A DNA stretch of 64,000 bases, taken from Planctomycetota bacterium (GTDB lineage Bacteria > Planctomycetota > UBA1135 > GCA-002686595). The position numbers and the translations under genes were made by a program. The DNA is taken from the NCBI GenBank assembly GCA_012959525.1, contig DUDB01000060.1:1-64000 (forward strand). The letters run 5' to 3'. Numbering within the stretch: position 1 is the first letter of the stretch; every line of letters starts with the position of its first letter. A model generated the notes under the pieces. That model was not told the DNA's origin. It worked only from the letters and a program-made list of their open reading frames with translations, and did no database searches. Below, piece after piece: positions 1 through 9,142 of this stretch.

Positions 1-326
1 CGGCCAACATCCCGCGGGGCCCGAATGGCCCGTGCTCCGGCTCCAAGGTCATAGTTGAGGGATAGGGTCCTACTCAGGGAGTCCCGCCATCCGCGCTGAT
101 TTTCATTCTCACCGCAGACGTATTCGTACCAGTGGGCGGGGCGTGTCCGACAAACCCCTGCCTGGCTCCTGGGATGAAAAGGCTCATTGATGTAGGTGAC
201 CGTGGCGCTCCGAGCTAATGTCCGTCCCACCCAAGTTGAGCCGCTTCGGTGAGACCCGGTTACGAATATAGGCTCTTGGGACATGCAGGGATGTTACCTA
301 GAGCCTCTCGGGACGCCAAGAGAGAG
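1..326. other. No gene recognised
   Basis: I see no convincing coding region, tRNA or known structured RNA in this stretch at the window edge. It lies beyond the terminator of the minus-strand lipoprotein gene, and any gene to the left starts outside the window. Confidence 0.5.
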
Positions 327-356
327 CGCCGTCCGGACGGGAAGATCCGGACGGCG
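327..356 (-). terminator. Candidate intrinsic terminator of the beta-helix lipoprotein gene
   Basis: An 11-bp perfect inverted repeat (327-337 with 346-356) encloses an 8-nt loop and lies 41 bp past the stop codon of the minus-strand lipoprotein gene. On the minus strand it is followed by a pyrimidine run (CTCTCTCTT). On the plus strand it is followed only by GGTTT, so it is assigned to the minus strand. Confidence 0.6.
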
Positions 357-397
357 GTTTGGGATTGCATGATGGGCTCTCGCAGGAGCGCTCGGTA

Positions 398-3025
398 CTA
401 GTAGTCGTCGTTGATATCCATCCACTCGCCAGTATCGTCCCAGACGTTGCCATCAATATTGTAGTTGGACACGTCTCCTTTGAGTCTCAGTACACCGTAT
501 CGGTAGTCCCTCCCGAATCGATTATTGATAATCTGAATTCCAGAGAAGGGGTATCCCTTGGCGGCAGACAAGAAAATTGTGTAGTTGCCACCATTTAGCC
601 AGTTGCCATCCATGACGAAGTTTGACATGGGGGCAAGTGCAGCGTCGTTGATGGAGGCAGAGTTCGACTTGTAGCCACCCCCGATGTCGATCGGCATGTC
701 GAAGAAGTTACCTCGAAGCACGATGTTGCTTCCCTTTCTGGTTTGGCACCCGTCTGCGTGGGCAGCGGCATTTAGTCCAAGGTGGTGAAACCAGGATGCT
801 TCAACCAGAGAATTGTCGGCAAGCTTCATTGCGTCGGTTCCGCAATCGTGAATATTGAGCCTCCGGCCAGTCGTGCCCTCAGCGTAGAGGCCAGCAGATT
901 TCGTATGGATGATCTCTCCATCTTCAATCAAAGCCCCCGAAGTACCCGGGGAAACGCGGATGCCGTAGTAGCTGCCTCCTCCCGCATCAATCCGGAAGTT
1001 GCGGAGGGTCACGTTGTTGGCACTGATCGTTACGGCGCCACTAATGTCCACGTTCTCGATGACCGTTCCGTCCACCGTAATCGTCATCCCTCCACTCGGC
1101 ACCAGAATCGACTCGTCGTACGGTCCCGTGTTGTTCGGACCGGGCTTGTCGCCGGACCCGCCACCACCGCCACCCGGGGGGCTGATGTTGACCAGAACCA
1201 GACGCTGGGTCGAACCGTAGCCGTTCGTGTCATTCGTGAAGTCCACCTCGGCCTGGTAGGAGCCGACGGCGAATGCCGCGGCTTGCGCCGGGTCCAATGC
1301 AACCACAACTTGGGATGACTGGCCGGGGTTCAGGACACCCTGGGTGGGGCCGGAGAGCGTGGCCCAGGAGTCGCTGCTGAAGGCGGCCCAGGCGACGATG
1401 TCCGTGCCGGGATTGGTGACCGTGTAGGTCTTCGTGATACCCGCGAAGTCCGATCCTTCTTGGCCACTCAGGACGAAGTTGGAGGCAGGGTCAACGCGGA
1501 TGATGCCTACGTCGGCGTCGCCGGGGCCTACACCGAAGTTCTGTTGGACCTCACCGTCCGTCAAAGCACGGTCGTAGATGGCCGCAAGGTGGAAGCCACC
1601 CAGCCAGGGGCGGGAGGTGCCGATCTCGTTCCCAAGGGCGAACTGGAAGGACGCATCCCAGTTCTGGAACATGCCCGGGGATGTCGTCAGCAGTTCGAGC
1701 TGGCCGTCCACCCAGAGCTTGGCGCTACCGTCTGTGGCACGGGTGTAGACCACGTGCTGTAGCTTGGCCTTGGCCACGCCGCCGCCCGTGTCGATCAGGG
1801 GCATGCCGTTCAGGTCCGTGACCGTGGTACGCAGACGCGTGTTGTAGGAGTCCGTCGCGGCACTGCCCCAAAGGCCCTGGCCCAGGGTGAAGTCCCGGAT
1901 CGACGCGCCTCCAGAGAGGGTCATGATGCGTGCCGGGCCACTCTGGGTCACGTTGGCGGGCGTGATCCACGCCTCCAGGGTGAGCTCGCCCGTGCTCATC
2001 AGCGTGGACGACAACTTGGCGGCGACACCGCTGGAAATCAGTCGCGTGGGCTGCGTGAGACTTAGGACACCCGGTACCCAGAGGGTATTGCCCGGATCTT
2101 CCACTGACAGGTCCAAGGCCGGCGAGACACCGGACACGTCGGCCACGTAGTTCGGGTTGCTGGCGTCCTCGAAGTCCCAGAGGGCAAGGAGTCCAGCAGA
2201 GACGCGGCCATCGCTCGACCCCTGGGTCAGCGTGACACGCACCTCTACGGGCAGGGGATTGGCCAAGGGGGCTTCTTCCTGCAGGGTCACCCACGCGCTG
2301 TGGTTGCCCTCGCCCAGTGCGGCCAGGGCGGCGCCATCGATGCTAATGGGGAGCGTGCTGGTGCTTGCGGGCCCGAGTTGGCCAGCGGCAAGTTGATTGA
2401 GTTGCAGCCAATCGTCACTTGTCGTAGCCGACCAGTTGATCGGGTTGGACGCGATGTTGCTGAGTTGCAGGGGCAGATCGTTCGAGGTGATGCCCGCGTC
2501 CAGGTCAAAGGTCAGATCGAAACCGTCTTCGGGGGAAGCCACCAGGCCGGATCCGCCGGGGGTGGGCCGGACGTTCAAGGCGAAGGCCAGGTAGATCTCG
2601 CCCTGGTGATTACGCCTGTCGCGGAACACCACATCCAAGGGGTAGCGTCCCACGCTCAATAGAGCGGCAACGGGTTGATTGATCTGGACAACGATCGTGG
2701 CTGTTTCGCCGGGGTTGAGTTGGCCTTCGGTCGCCGAGAAGATCAGCCACGGAACTTCCCCGTCAAGTGCCCAATCGATGACACTGTACTTGGAGGAGTT
2801 GTTCAGGATGAACTCGCGCTGGCCCTGCGGGAATGGACCGCCCCAGGGCCCAGAGACCTCATAGGACGAACTGTCGTTCATGGTGAAGCCGTACTCGTCT
2901 GCGGCGCTGCCTGACGAACCGGAGCCCGTGCCGAGCATGTCCGAGCAGCCCAGAAGTGTCGAGGCAGCTAGGGCGAGCATTGCAAGACGACTTGCTTGCC
3001 GCCTACGCGATGGATTGCGGGTCAT
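398..3025 (-). CDS. Large surface lipoprotein with LamG-like and right-handed beta-helix domains
   Basis: 875-residue predicted lipoprotein. The signal peptide ends in lipobox L-L-G-C with the lipidated Cys at about residue 27. Two BACON/Ig-like modules follow at about 45-155 and 160-268, each with a 'W-L' core and a 'G-x-L-x-P-G' type turn. A concanavalin/LamG-type fold is at about 278-520, containing 'ALWDFED', 'LTLEAWI' and 'YDRALTDGEV'. A third BACON-like module is at about 530-640. A Gly-rich linker leads to a C-terminal parallel beta-helix at about 655-875. The ATG at 3025 was chosen over upstream in-frame codons because it directly precedes the signal peptide. It is probably a surface-displayed glycan-binding protein or carbohydrate-active enzyme; no catalytic residues could be assigned. 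Confidence 0.85.
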   Translation of the reverse strand: MTRNPSRRRQASRLAMLALAASTLLGCSDMLGTGSGSSGSAADEYGFTMNDSSSYEVSGPWGGPFPQGQREFILNNSSKYSVIDWALDGEVPWLIFSATEGQLNPGETATIVVQINQPVAALLSVGRYPLDVVFRDRRNHQGEIYLAFALNVRPTPGGSGLVASPEDGFDLTFDLDAGITSNDLPLQLSNIASNPINWSATTSDDWLQLNQLAAGQLGPASTSTLPISIDGAALAALGEGNHSAWVTLQEEAPLANPLPVEVRVTLTQGSSDGRVSAGLLALWDFEDASNPNYVADVSGVSPALDLSVEDPGNTLWVPGVLSLTQPTRLISSGVAAKLSSTLMSTGELTLEAWITPANVTQSGPARIMTLSGGASIRDFTLGQGLWGSAATDSYNTRLRTTVTDLNGMPLIDTGGGVAKAKLQHVVYTRATDGSAKLWVDGQLELLTTSPGMFQNWDASFQFALGNEIGTSRPWLGGFHLAAIYDRALTDGEVQQNFGVGPGDADVGIIRVDPASNFVLSGQEGSDFAGITKTYTVTNPGTDIVAWAAFSSDSWATLSGPTQGVLNPGQSSQVVVALDPAQAAAFAVGSYQAEVDFTNDTNGYGSTQRLVLVNISPPGGGGGGSGDKPGPNNTGPYDESILVPSGGMTITVDGTVIENVDISGAVTISANNVTLRNFRIDAGGGSYYGIRVSPGTSGALIEDGEIIHTKSAGLYAEGTTGRRLNIHDCGTDAMKLADNSLVEASWFHHLGLNAAAHADGCQTRKGSNIVLRGNFFDMPIDIGGGYKSNSASINDAALAPMSNFVMDGNWLNGGNYTIFLSAAKGYPFSGIQIINNRFGRDYRYGVLRLKGDVSNYNIDGNVWDDTGEWMDINDDY

Positions 3026-3528
3026 TTGTGTCGTCCGCTCGTTGGCGTCCGTTCTTGCGGTGATTGGATCCATGTCAGTTCTGATTGGGCTTGCGCCGGT
3101 GCTCTCCTGCACCAATTCGCGTTGGCTCAGATCTGCCCCCCCCCCCGGGATCATCATCAAGGATGACCGCAGCATCCTATGCTGCGGAAAGGGAGCCTCC
3201 TTACACCCGATCCCTGAATCTGATGGCGATTCCGAGATCGTGTGGGCAGGTCTGCGCCGCTGGTTGTTAGGGAGTGCCCCTCGAGGTCGATTTATGGGGG
3301 GCACACGCTTTCCCAGCCCGTCCAGGAGAATCCTGGGGGGTGGGTTGGCGCCTAGTTCTTCGGGTACCTGGATGCGGAACTTGAATTCATTGGTGATTCC
3401 AAGGAGTACGCATTTGCAGCGCCGCAATGGCCCCTACGGCACACCGCTTCCCCTCCGGAGGCCCTCAGGCCTCCTGCTCAGATCCCTCGGTCTGGCAGAT
3501 TGTCCCCTATCAGGAACGCTTTCTCACA
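3026..3528. other. Intergenic region with an 11-C homopolymer
   Basis: About 500 bp without a supported gene; open frames here are upstream extensions or shadows. It holds a run of 11 C at 3136-3146 (G11 on the coding strand of the downstream lipoprotein, about 110 bp before its start). It also holds a small hairpin just after the sugar transferase stop. It probably contains the lipoprotein promoter, though no clear -35/-10 pair was found. Confidence 0.6.
3457..3474 (-). terminator. Weak hairpin after the sugar transferase gene
   Basis: Seven-bp perfect stem (3457-3463 with 3468-3474) with a 4-nt loop, 55 bp past the sugar transferase stop codon. There is no U-tract after it on the minus strand, so termination is uncertain. 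Confidence 0.3.
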
Positions 3529-4854
3529 TCAGTACGCTCCGCGGCCGGAAAACACGGCCCCGAAGGTCTGAAGGAGCAACTTGAAGTCCAGCCAGGCAGA
3601 GCGGTTGCGGATGTACTCGATGTCCATCCGCATCATCTCGACGAACCCGATGTCGCTTCGGCCACGTACCTGCCAGTAGCACGTCAGCCCACCGGTGACC
3701 TCTAGCCGCTGCATCTGCCAGGGTTCGTACTTGGCCACCTCCTTGGGCAGCGGAGGGCGCGGTCCCACCAAGGTCATTTGTCCCAGCAGCACATGGATGA
3801 GCTGCGGCAGTTCGTCGATGCTCGAGCGACGCAGGAAGCGGCCCACGGGGGTCACACGCGGATCCTGCACGTCCTTGAAGATGGGGGAGCCCGCATGCGC
3901 GTTGCGCTTCGCATAGACCTCGGGCCTGCGCTCTTTGTCCTCTTGCTGGCGCTGGTCCGCATCCTGATACATGGACCGGAACTTGTAGAACGTGAAGAGC
4001 TTGCCCCCCAATCCAACGCGCTGACAAACGTAGAAGATGCTGCCGCGTGAGGTGACTTTGACGAGCAGGGCCGCCACCAGCAGGATTGGGCTGGACAAGA
4101 CGAGTAGTACCGTCGAACCGATGACATCCGCCACACGTTTCCCCGGGGGAAGGGGATCGATCAGGTGCTTGTCCATGGGGAGGCTGCGGTGTCCACTACT
4201 GCGTTGATCCACATATCCCAGCCCGGCATCTTCAGGATGCGGAAGGTTCGTTGGGGCCGTGGAGGTCGAGGACCTGGGTGCACTACTTCTCACCGCCTTG
4301 AATGGGCTACTGCTCCCAGTCGCTGCCTTGCTTGAACCCGGGCGGGACTGGTTCGTGCCTTCCTTTGATTCAAGACTGTCGATGGAGTCGGGATCCGCCC
4401 AATCGAACGGATAGGAATACACCTCAGCGTCATAGGCCAGTTCGGACTCGCCGAGGCGCGTCACCACGCCGTTGGCAACGGCATAGGCGTCGTTAGGCTC
4501 TGTCTCCGGCAGGAGAGCGGCAACACGCCGAGAATCCAATCGACCGACCGTGTCGTAGATGCGTAGGCGGCCGAGCAGGACCGAACTCGCCATCATGGAG
4601 TCCGTTCTGCGACCCTTCCCCGGTGTGAGGACGATCATCGAGAAGGACTGGTCGAATCGGTCTGATCTATCCCTCTCCGCGCGGAAGCGGGATTCGAATT
4701 CGGACGTGGTCAGCACCCCTCCGAGGCGGGATGGGCGCACAAAAATGGAGCGAATCGAGCGGAATATTCGATCCACGCGGCCCTGCGGTGGGGCCGGAAG
4801 CGTTCCGGGAAACATTGAGTAAATTGTGGGAGCGGTGAAGGTCCAGCGGGCCAC
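3529..4854 (-). CDS. Sugar transferase fused to a degenerate GGDEF-like domain
   Basis: 441 residues. The C-terminal half (about 238-441) is a bacterial sugar transferase that initiates exopolysaccharide or O-antigen synthesis by moving a sugar-1-phosphate to undecaprenyl phosphate. It has one membrane segment at about 241-268, then '[17 protein letters not shown]', '[14 protein letters not shown]', 'MTLVGPRP' and a C-terminal '[11 protein letters not shown]' block. Residues about 48-135 look like a GGDEF fold, including '[16 protein letters not shown]', but the GGDEF signature is replaced by LDSRR. Catalysis of c-di-GMP synthesis is therefore unlikely and a regulatory or structural role is more plausible. 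The frame opens at a GTG; an ATG 13 codons later (4815) is an alternative start. It is followed at about 500 bp by the beta-helix lipoprotein on the same strand. Confidence 0.88.
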   Translation of the reverse strand: MARWTFTAPTIYSMFPGTLPAPPQGRVDRIFRSIRSIFVRPSRLGGVLTTSEFESRFRAERDRSDRFDQSFSMIVLTPGKGRRTDSMMASSVLLGRLRIYDTVGRLDSRRVAALLPETEPNDAYAVANGVVTRLGESELAYDAEVYSYPFDWADPDSIDSLESKEGTNQSRPGSSKAATGSSSPFKAVRSSAPRSSTSTAPTNLPHPEDAGLGYVDQRSSGHRSLPMDKHLIDPLPPGKRVADVIGSTVLLVLSSPILLVAALLVKVTSRGSIFYVCQRVGLGGKLFTFYKFRSMYQDADQRQQEDKERRPEVYAKRNAHAGSPIFKDVQDPRVTPVGRFLRRSSIDELPQLIHVLLGQMTLVGPRPPLPKEVAKYEPWQMQRLEVTGGLTCYWQVRGRSDIGFVEMMRMDIEYIRNRSAWLDFKLLLQTFGAVFSGRGAY

Positions 4855-5073
4855 CTTGCGGTGTGTGGCCCAGGACCGATGCAGGGAAGTCCCCCGAAGG
4901 GGAAGTGCGCTGATTCTAGGCCAAGCGAATGGAATCCGTAAGGGCTGCCGTCGCTCAAACTCATCGTTTGGCGCGCCTCATAGGATGTTGTTTAATCCGA
5001 ATCGAGAAACCCTGCTCTGCTGCCTTAGGGGGCGCCTGTGTGCTTGAACAAGAGCCCGGGCAATCAGTAGTTC

Positions 5074-6102
5074 TTACCCGTTTGCGGTTCCATTTTCCCC
5101 TGAGCCGATCCCATCCAACTCCCTGATCGCTTCGATGACGCTTTTGACACCAAGGGCCTCCATCGTCGTCGGCAAAAAGGGTGAGTGCGGGTCCCAGCGA
5201 GGTTCACGAACCACCCGGGACCGGTCACCAAAGGGACCGGTCCGCGCCGGGTCCCCGGGACCGAACAGAGCCAGTACGGGCACCTGCTGGGCTACGGCCA
5301 GGTGCATGGGACCCGTGTCGCAGCCAACGAAGAGTCGTGCGTGCCCTAGGAGCGCGATGAGCTGTTCCAAAGAGGTTCCACCCACCAGATTCACGACTCC
5401 CTCTGGGCCAGCCGCAGTAGCGATCTGCGCTGCGCCTTGGTCCTCCCTGCCCCCGGTGAAAACCACCGGTGCATTCCATTCTTGAGTCAGGGCGTGAGCG
5501 AGTTGACCGAATCGTTCGGCAGGCCAGCACTTGGCTGGCTTTGAAGCACCGAGGTTCATTATCCAGGGGGGAGCTCCCCAAGCCTCCACCAGCCCACGCG
5601 CCCAGGCATCGGCAGCGGGATCGGCGGGCAGCACGTGTCGAGCACGTGCTTCACCCAGGCCTAGGTGCCGCGCGAACTCCAGGTACTGGTCCACCATGTG
5701 GGCGCGCTTTGGACCGGCGGTAATTCGCTCACGTGTGAATAACCAGGAACACTCCTTGGTCCGCGCCCGATCGAACCCCAACACCCTGGGCGCTCGGCTG
5801 GCCCGCGCCAGAAGCGCACTCTTGAACAACCGTTGCAGGTCCACGGCCAGCTCGTAGCCTTCCGCGCGCACCTCGTCCCGAACAGCTCTCCAACCCGCGA
5901 GGCCTTGGCCACGCTCCCAAACGTGTACACGATCCACGGCGGGGTGATTGTGGACCAGCGGGGCGGCCAAGCCATGGACAGCCCAGCCGATGCGGGTTTG
6001 TGGCGAGGCGTCCTTGATTGCCGTGGCGAGCACCAGGGCATTGGTTACGTCGCCGATAGCGCCCAGGCGGACGATCAGAATGGAGGAGGGCAGCTGGCTC
6101 AT
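5074..6102 (-). CDS. Glycosyltransferase family 9 (heptosyltransferase-like)
   Basis: 342 residues. The N-terminal 'ILIVRLGAIGDVTNALVLATAI' is the typical GT9 opening, and the C-terminal half has 'VFTGGREDQ', 'NLVGGTSLEQLIALL' and 'CDTGPMHLA', the nucleotide-sugar binding region of ADP-heptose:LPS heptosyltransferases. It probably adds a heptose-like sugar to an envelope glycan at the inner face of the cytoplasmic membrane. The ATG at 6102 aligns with family N-termini, so the longer frame to 6318 is rejected. The gene follows the sulfatase-like lipoprotein gene on the same strand with about 50 bp spacing, and the two are probably cotranscribed. Confidence 0.88.
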   Translation of the reverse strand: MSQLPSSILIVRLGAIGDVTNALVLATAIKDASPQTRIGWAVHGLAAPLVHNHPAVDRVHVWERGQGLAGWRAVRDEVRAEGYELAVDLQRLFKSALLARASRAPRVLGFDRARTKECSWLFTRERITAGPKRAHMVDQYLEFARHLGLGEARARHVLPADPAADAWARGLVEAWGAPPWIMNLGASKPAKCWPAERFGQLAHALTQEWNAPVVFTGGREDQGAAQIATAAGPEGVVNLVGGTSLEQLIALLGHARLFVGCDTGPMHLAVAQQVPVLALFGPGDPARTGPFGDRSRVVREPRWDPHSPFLPTTMEALGVKSVIEAIRELDGIGSGENGTANG

Positions 6103-6154
6103 GGGCGCTATCTTGCCAGACGGCCCAGTGGGGGACGACCGCGGAAAGGGAGCG

Positions 6155-8470
6155 CTATCTCTCAAGGAAAGGTGCCAGCAGGGCGCGAGCCTGCTCAAGG
6201 TTTGCTCCGTGGGGCCCTCCCCTCTCCCCGGTACCCCCGTATCCAAGGGCGGCCAGCAACTCCAGGCCGGCCGTTGCCTGGTGTTGGACCTCCGCCAGGG
6301 TGCGCTCGGCACCCTCAATCCAGGTCAGCAGGCGTTCACCCAACTCCGCCGTGCGGGCGGGTTCGGCCCGCGAGAGGTCATTCGCGCAGGCCGGATCTGC
6401 CTGGAGATCGAACAACTCCAGAGCATGATCTTGCAGCAGATCGGTGGTCGTGAGTTCGGGTTTGACGCAATCCACGTGCAGGTGCATCACCAGATGCCAA
6501 CCGTCGTGGGTTACGGACAAGGCGTGGGCATCTTCACCCCACGCGAAGCGCGGAGGCGTAGGAGCGTCTTCTTTCAGGAAGCGGAGCAGGTCCGTGCCGG
6601 GAAAACCTAGTGTTGGCAATCCAGCCAGCTCGAGGAGGCTACGCCCGAGCCCAACATGCTGCACGGGCTCTTCGATCTTCAACCCGGCCGGTCCACCCGG
6701 CCAGCGCAGGATCAAGGGCACGTGCAGGACGCTTGGGTACACACTCACGTGGTCCCACCAAAGGCCTTGTTCGCCCAGGCTCTCCCCGTGATCGCCGGTC
6801 ACCGCCACGATGGCGTCCGCCATGCGATCGTGCTCAAGTAGTGCGCCGAGCTCCGCATCCAGGTGGCTTACCTCCCCCTGGTAGAGCGCGCGCACGAAGT
6901 CCAGATCCCGCACGCCCTTCAGGTGGGGCGGGAGTGGGCCACTCGGTGAAGGCAGCGAACTCCTGCGCGGATCCTGTCCGGCCGGGTAGTGGAGAAGAGT
7001 ATGCGTATCGGGCGGATCGTAGGGCCGGTGGGCGTCATAGAGATGCAGCCAGATGAACAGTGGCCGGTCGTCGTGCTCTGCCATCCACTGGCGCAGCAAC
7101 GCTACACTCTCGGGCGCGCTGCGGTCTCGTTCCACAGAGGGCCAGGCCATGCGGTCAAAGCCTTGCCCCAGCCCGCTCCAGGGATGGTTCATGTGCTTGG
7201 CGCTCGTGACCGCCAAGGTGGCGTAGCCCGCATCGCGGAAGCGCTCAGCAAGGGTGTCCGCCTGCTCGCCCAGGCGCGTGCGGTTGTTGGTAATGCCGGT
7301 GTCCCGCGGGTGCAGGCCTGTCAGGAGGGCCGCGTGGGAGGGCAAGGTGATGTTGGTGGTGGCGAAGCAGTCGCTGAAGAGCACACCCTGCCGTGCGAGC
7401 GCATCGAGGGCGGGCGTGTGAACCGCTGCGGCTCCCGGTGCGCTTGCAATGTGGTCGGCGCGGTGCGTATCGGAGGTGACCAGCAAGACCGTGGGTGGCG
7501 CTTCGGCGGGTTCCACCAGGACCGGTTCGCCGAGGACGATCAACTCGTCAGCGGGTGAGTCTTGGCTTGTCCCGGTTAGCTCGAATCTCAGGGTGAGCTC
7601 TTCCTGCGCATGGTCGGCGAGGTCCAGGACCACCGAGTTCCAGCCTGCAGCGGACCATCCTTCCAGAGGCTGCACACGCATGAGTGGGGTACCACCCGCG
7701 CTCACCAAGAGATGCGTGGATTGCGCGGGCCGCGGATGACGCTCCGCGGGCCCGTAGGAGAAACGCAATTGTGCTCTGGCCGGCACGCGCACCCGAGTGA
7801 ACAGGGGCACGCCCACAGCCAAGGCCTGGCCGCGTCGACTGTCCCCATCGATGGCCACCAGATCGAGAGGCCTCGTTTCGCCAGGTAGCCAGGCACGCGG
7901 GGCGCGCTGGGCGAACTCCACTGCCAACAAGGCCCAATCAGGATTGAGCCCGCGCCCCAGGATCCGCAGTGTTTGGACCTCGACCAGCTCCGCAGGCAAG
8001 CCGCGCAGGTCAAAGGCGATTCGCTGGCGCGTGCCGGCCAGTACGAAGTGCACGTCCAGCGACCCGGACCTGATGGGTTCATCCGTTTCGTCCGGGCCCT
8101 TGCCCTCGACGCCCAGCCGCAAGCTGACGTCCGCCATCGCCAGTACGTCGAGCCAGACCAGGTTGAAGCGCGACGGGTCGAACTCTCCATCGACGGCGAT
8201 CTCCTGGGACTCACCACCTTGAACCCGTAGCCCCGATTCTTCCCCGAGTTGGATGGGTTCAGTGACCGGAGCAAGACCCTGCCAGCGGGTTCCCTCCGGT
8301 GAGAAGACGACGCGCTCCACCCTCGTTTCCAGGGGCACGCCCTCGCCGTCGGGCATGGGCTGGAGCGCGAGCCGACCGCGGGTCACGGGCCGCTCGGGGC
8401 TGCAGGCCATGAGGCCCACGGCCAGGGCGAGGCAGACAAGCTGGGCGGGGGAGCGGGTGCAGGGGGCCAT
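6155..8470 (-). CDS. Sulfatase/alkaline phosphatase-superfamily lipoprotein
   Basis: 771-residue predicted lipoprotein (lipobox 'LMAC' near residue 23). A poorly characterised beta-rich region (about 25-320) precedes a sulfatase-fold domain from about residue 335. That domain begins with metal-binding 'TSDTHRADH' and continues to 'VTGDHGESLGEQG'. At the nucleophile position the sequence is 'TLPSHAALLTG': Thr stands where true type I sulfatases have the Cys or Ser that becomes formylglycine. The protein may therefore act as a phospho- or sulfo-transferase/hydrolase of the alkaline phosphatase type rather than a classical sulfatase. The ATG at 8470 is preferred over a GTG three codons upstream. 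The head-to-tail GT9 gene suggests an envelope-glycan context. Confidence 0.85.
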   Translation of the reverse strand: MAPCTRSPAQLVCLALAVGLMACSPERPVTRGRLALQPMPDGEGVPLETRVERVVFSPEGTRWQGLAPVTEPIQLGEESGLRVQGGESQEIAVDGEFDPSRFNLVWLDVLAMADVSLRLGVEGKGPDETDEPIRSGSLDVHFVLAGTRQRIAFDLRGLPAELVEVQTLRILGRGLNPDWALLAVEFAQRAPRAWLPGETRPLDLVAIDGDSRRGQALAVGVPLFTRVRVPARAQLRFSYGPAERHPRPAQSTHLLVSAGGTPLMRVQPLEGWSAAGWNSVVLDLADHAQEELTLRFELTGTSQDSPADELIVLGEPVLVEPAEAPPTVLLVTSDTHRADHIASAPGAAAVHTPALDALARQGVLFSDCFATTNITLPSHAALLTGLHPRDTGITNNRTRLGEQADTLAERFRDAGYATLAVTSAKHMNHPWSGLGQGFDRMAWPSVERDRSAPESVALLRQWMAEHDDRPLFIWLHLYDAHRPYDPPDTHTLLHYPAGQDPRRSSLPSPSGPLPPHLKGVRDLDFVRALYQGEVSHLDAELGALLEHDRMADAIVAVTGDHGESLGEQGLWWDHVSVYPSVLHVPLILRWPGGPAGLKIEEPVQHVGLGRSLLELAGLPTLGFPGTDLLRFLKEDAPTPPRFAWGEDAHALSVTHDGWHLVMHLHVDCVKPELTTTDLLQDHALELFDLQADPACANDLSRAEPARTAELGERLLTWIEGAERTLAEVQHQATAGLELLAALGYGGTGERGGPHGANLEQARALLAPFLER

Positions 8471-8620
8471 GGCCCGCACAGCCTACCCATCCCGGCGCTG
8501 GGATCCGCCTCTGGGCTTGAGGCCGGGCGGCCCCGGGGCGTGGGCAAAGATTTCTGGGCCAGGGGCTGATTCCGGCCAGCCCCTGTCGGGGGGGTAGTCT
8601 CAATCAGGGTGGTGCGCCCC

Positions 8621-9016
8621 ATGCCCCCCGGAACATCGACCTCCTTGCCCATGAGACACCACCGCCAAGACTACCTCGCCTCTCCTGACCGCATGCTGAC
8701 TCTGCCCGAGGTCTCACAGATCCTAGATCTCGGCACGGAGTCGCTCTGGAACCGAATAGCCCAAGCCGGCCTTGCCGTCCAGGTCCTGGTCACCCCCAGG
8801 GGAGAGCAATTGGCCCTCGCCGTGGAAGACGTTCTGCGTCTGAGCGGACCCACACCTCTGCGCGTCCTGGGAGCGGACCATGAACGCAATCCACTCGAGG
8901 CTCTCACGGCCGAATTTGAAACCGTGCTGTCCGAGCTGAGCCTCCTGAAGTTCCTCATGAACGCGAGCCAGGCCTATAGCGACCGACTTGAAGGACGCTT
9001 GCGCCAGGGCAGCTGA
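8621..9016 (+). CDS. Small hypothetical protein with a possible MerR-like helix-turn-helix
   Basis: About 131 residues, transcribed divergently from the sulfatase-like gene. The segment 'LTLPEVSQILDLGTESLWNRI' resembles an excisionase/MerR-type helix-turn-helix. It is followed by a short beta region and a helical, possibly coiled-coil C-terminus with Glu- and Leu-rich heptads. This is a sequence impression rather than a firm family match. The start is ambiguous: GTG 8609, ATG 8621 and ATG 8651 are all in frame, with no clear ribosome binding site. It could be a DNA-binding regulator of a neighbouring gene. Confidence 0.55.
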   Translation: MPPGTSTSLPMRHHRQDYLASPDRMLTLPEVSQILDLGTESLWNRIAQAGLAVQVLVTPRGEQLALAVEDVLRLSGPTPLRVLGADHERNPLEALTAEFETVLSELSLLKFLMNASQAYSDRLEGRLRQGS

Positions 9017-9069
9017 ATCGGGCAGGTCCCATACCTCGGGTGGCATGTCCCCCGTGGGCGTCGCTATTA

Positions 9070-9083
9070 AGGGACTTGTCCCT
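9070..9083 (+). promoter_or_regulatory. Inverted repeat upstream of the methyltransferase-GTPase pair
   Basis: AGGGAC-TT-GTCCCT, two perfect 6-bp arms with a 2-bp spacer, 60 bp before the methyltransferase start. The size and position fit an operator for a dimeric regulator, but no known consensus is matched and chance is possible. Confidence 0.25.
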
Positions 9084-9142
9084 GCAAGGAAGATCTCTGG
9101 TATCGAGGCTGCTAGCATGCGGTTCGAAGTGCAACCCGATCG

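Noticed and set aside
1-326. Possible structured RNA at the window start
   Set aside because: No consistent long-range pairing or known RNA motif was found by eye.
3026-3427. 134-codon N-terminal extension of the beta-helix lipoprotein
   Set aside because: Its translation is low-complexity and precedes a textbook lipoprotein signal starting at 3025.
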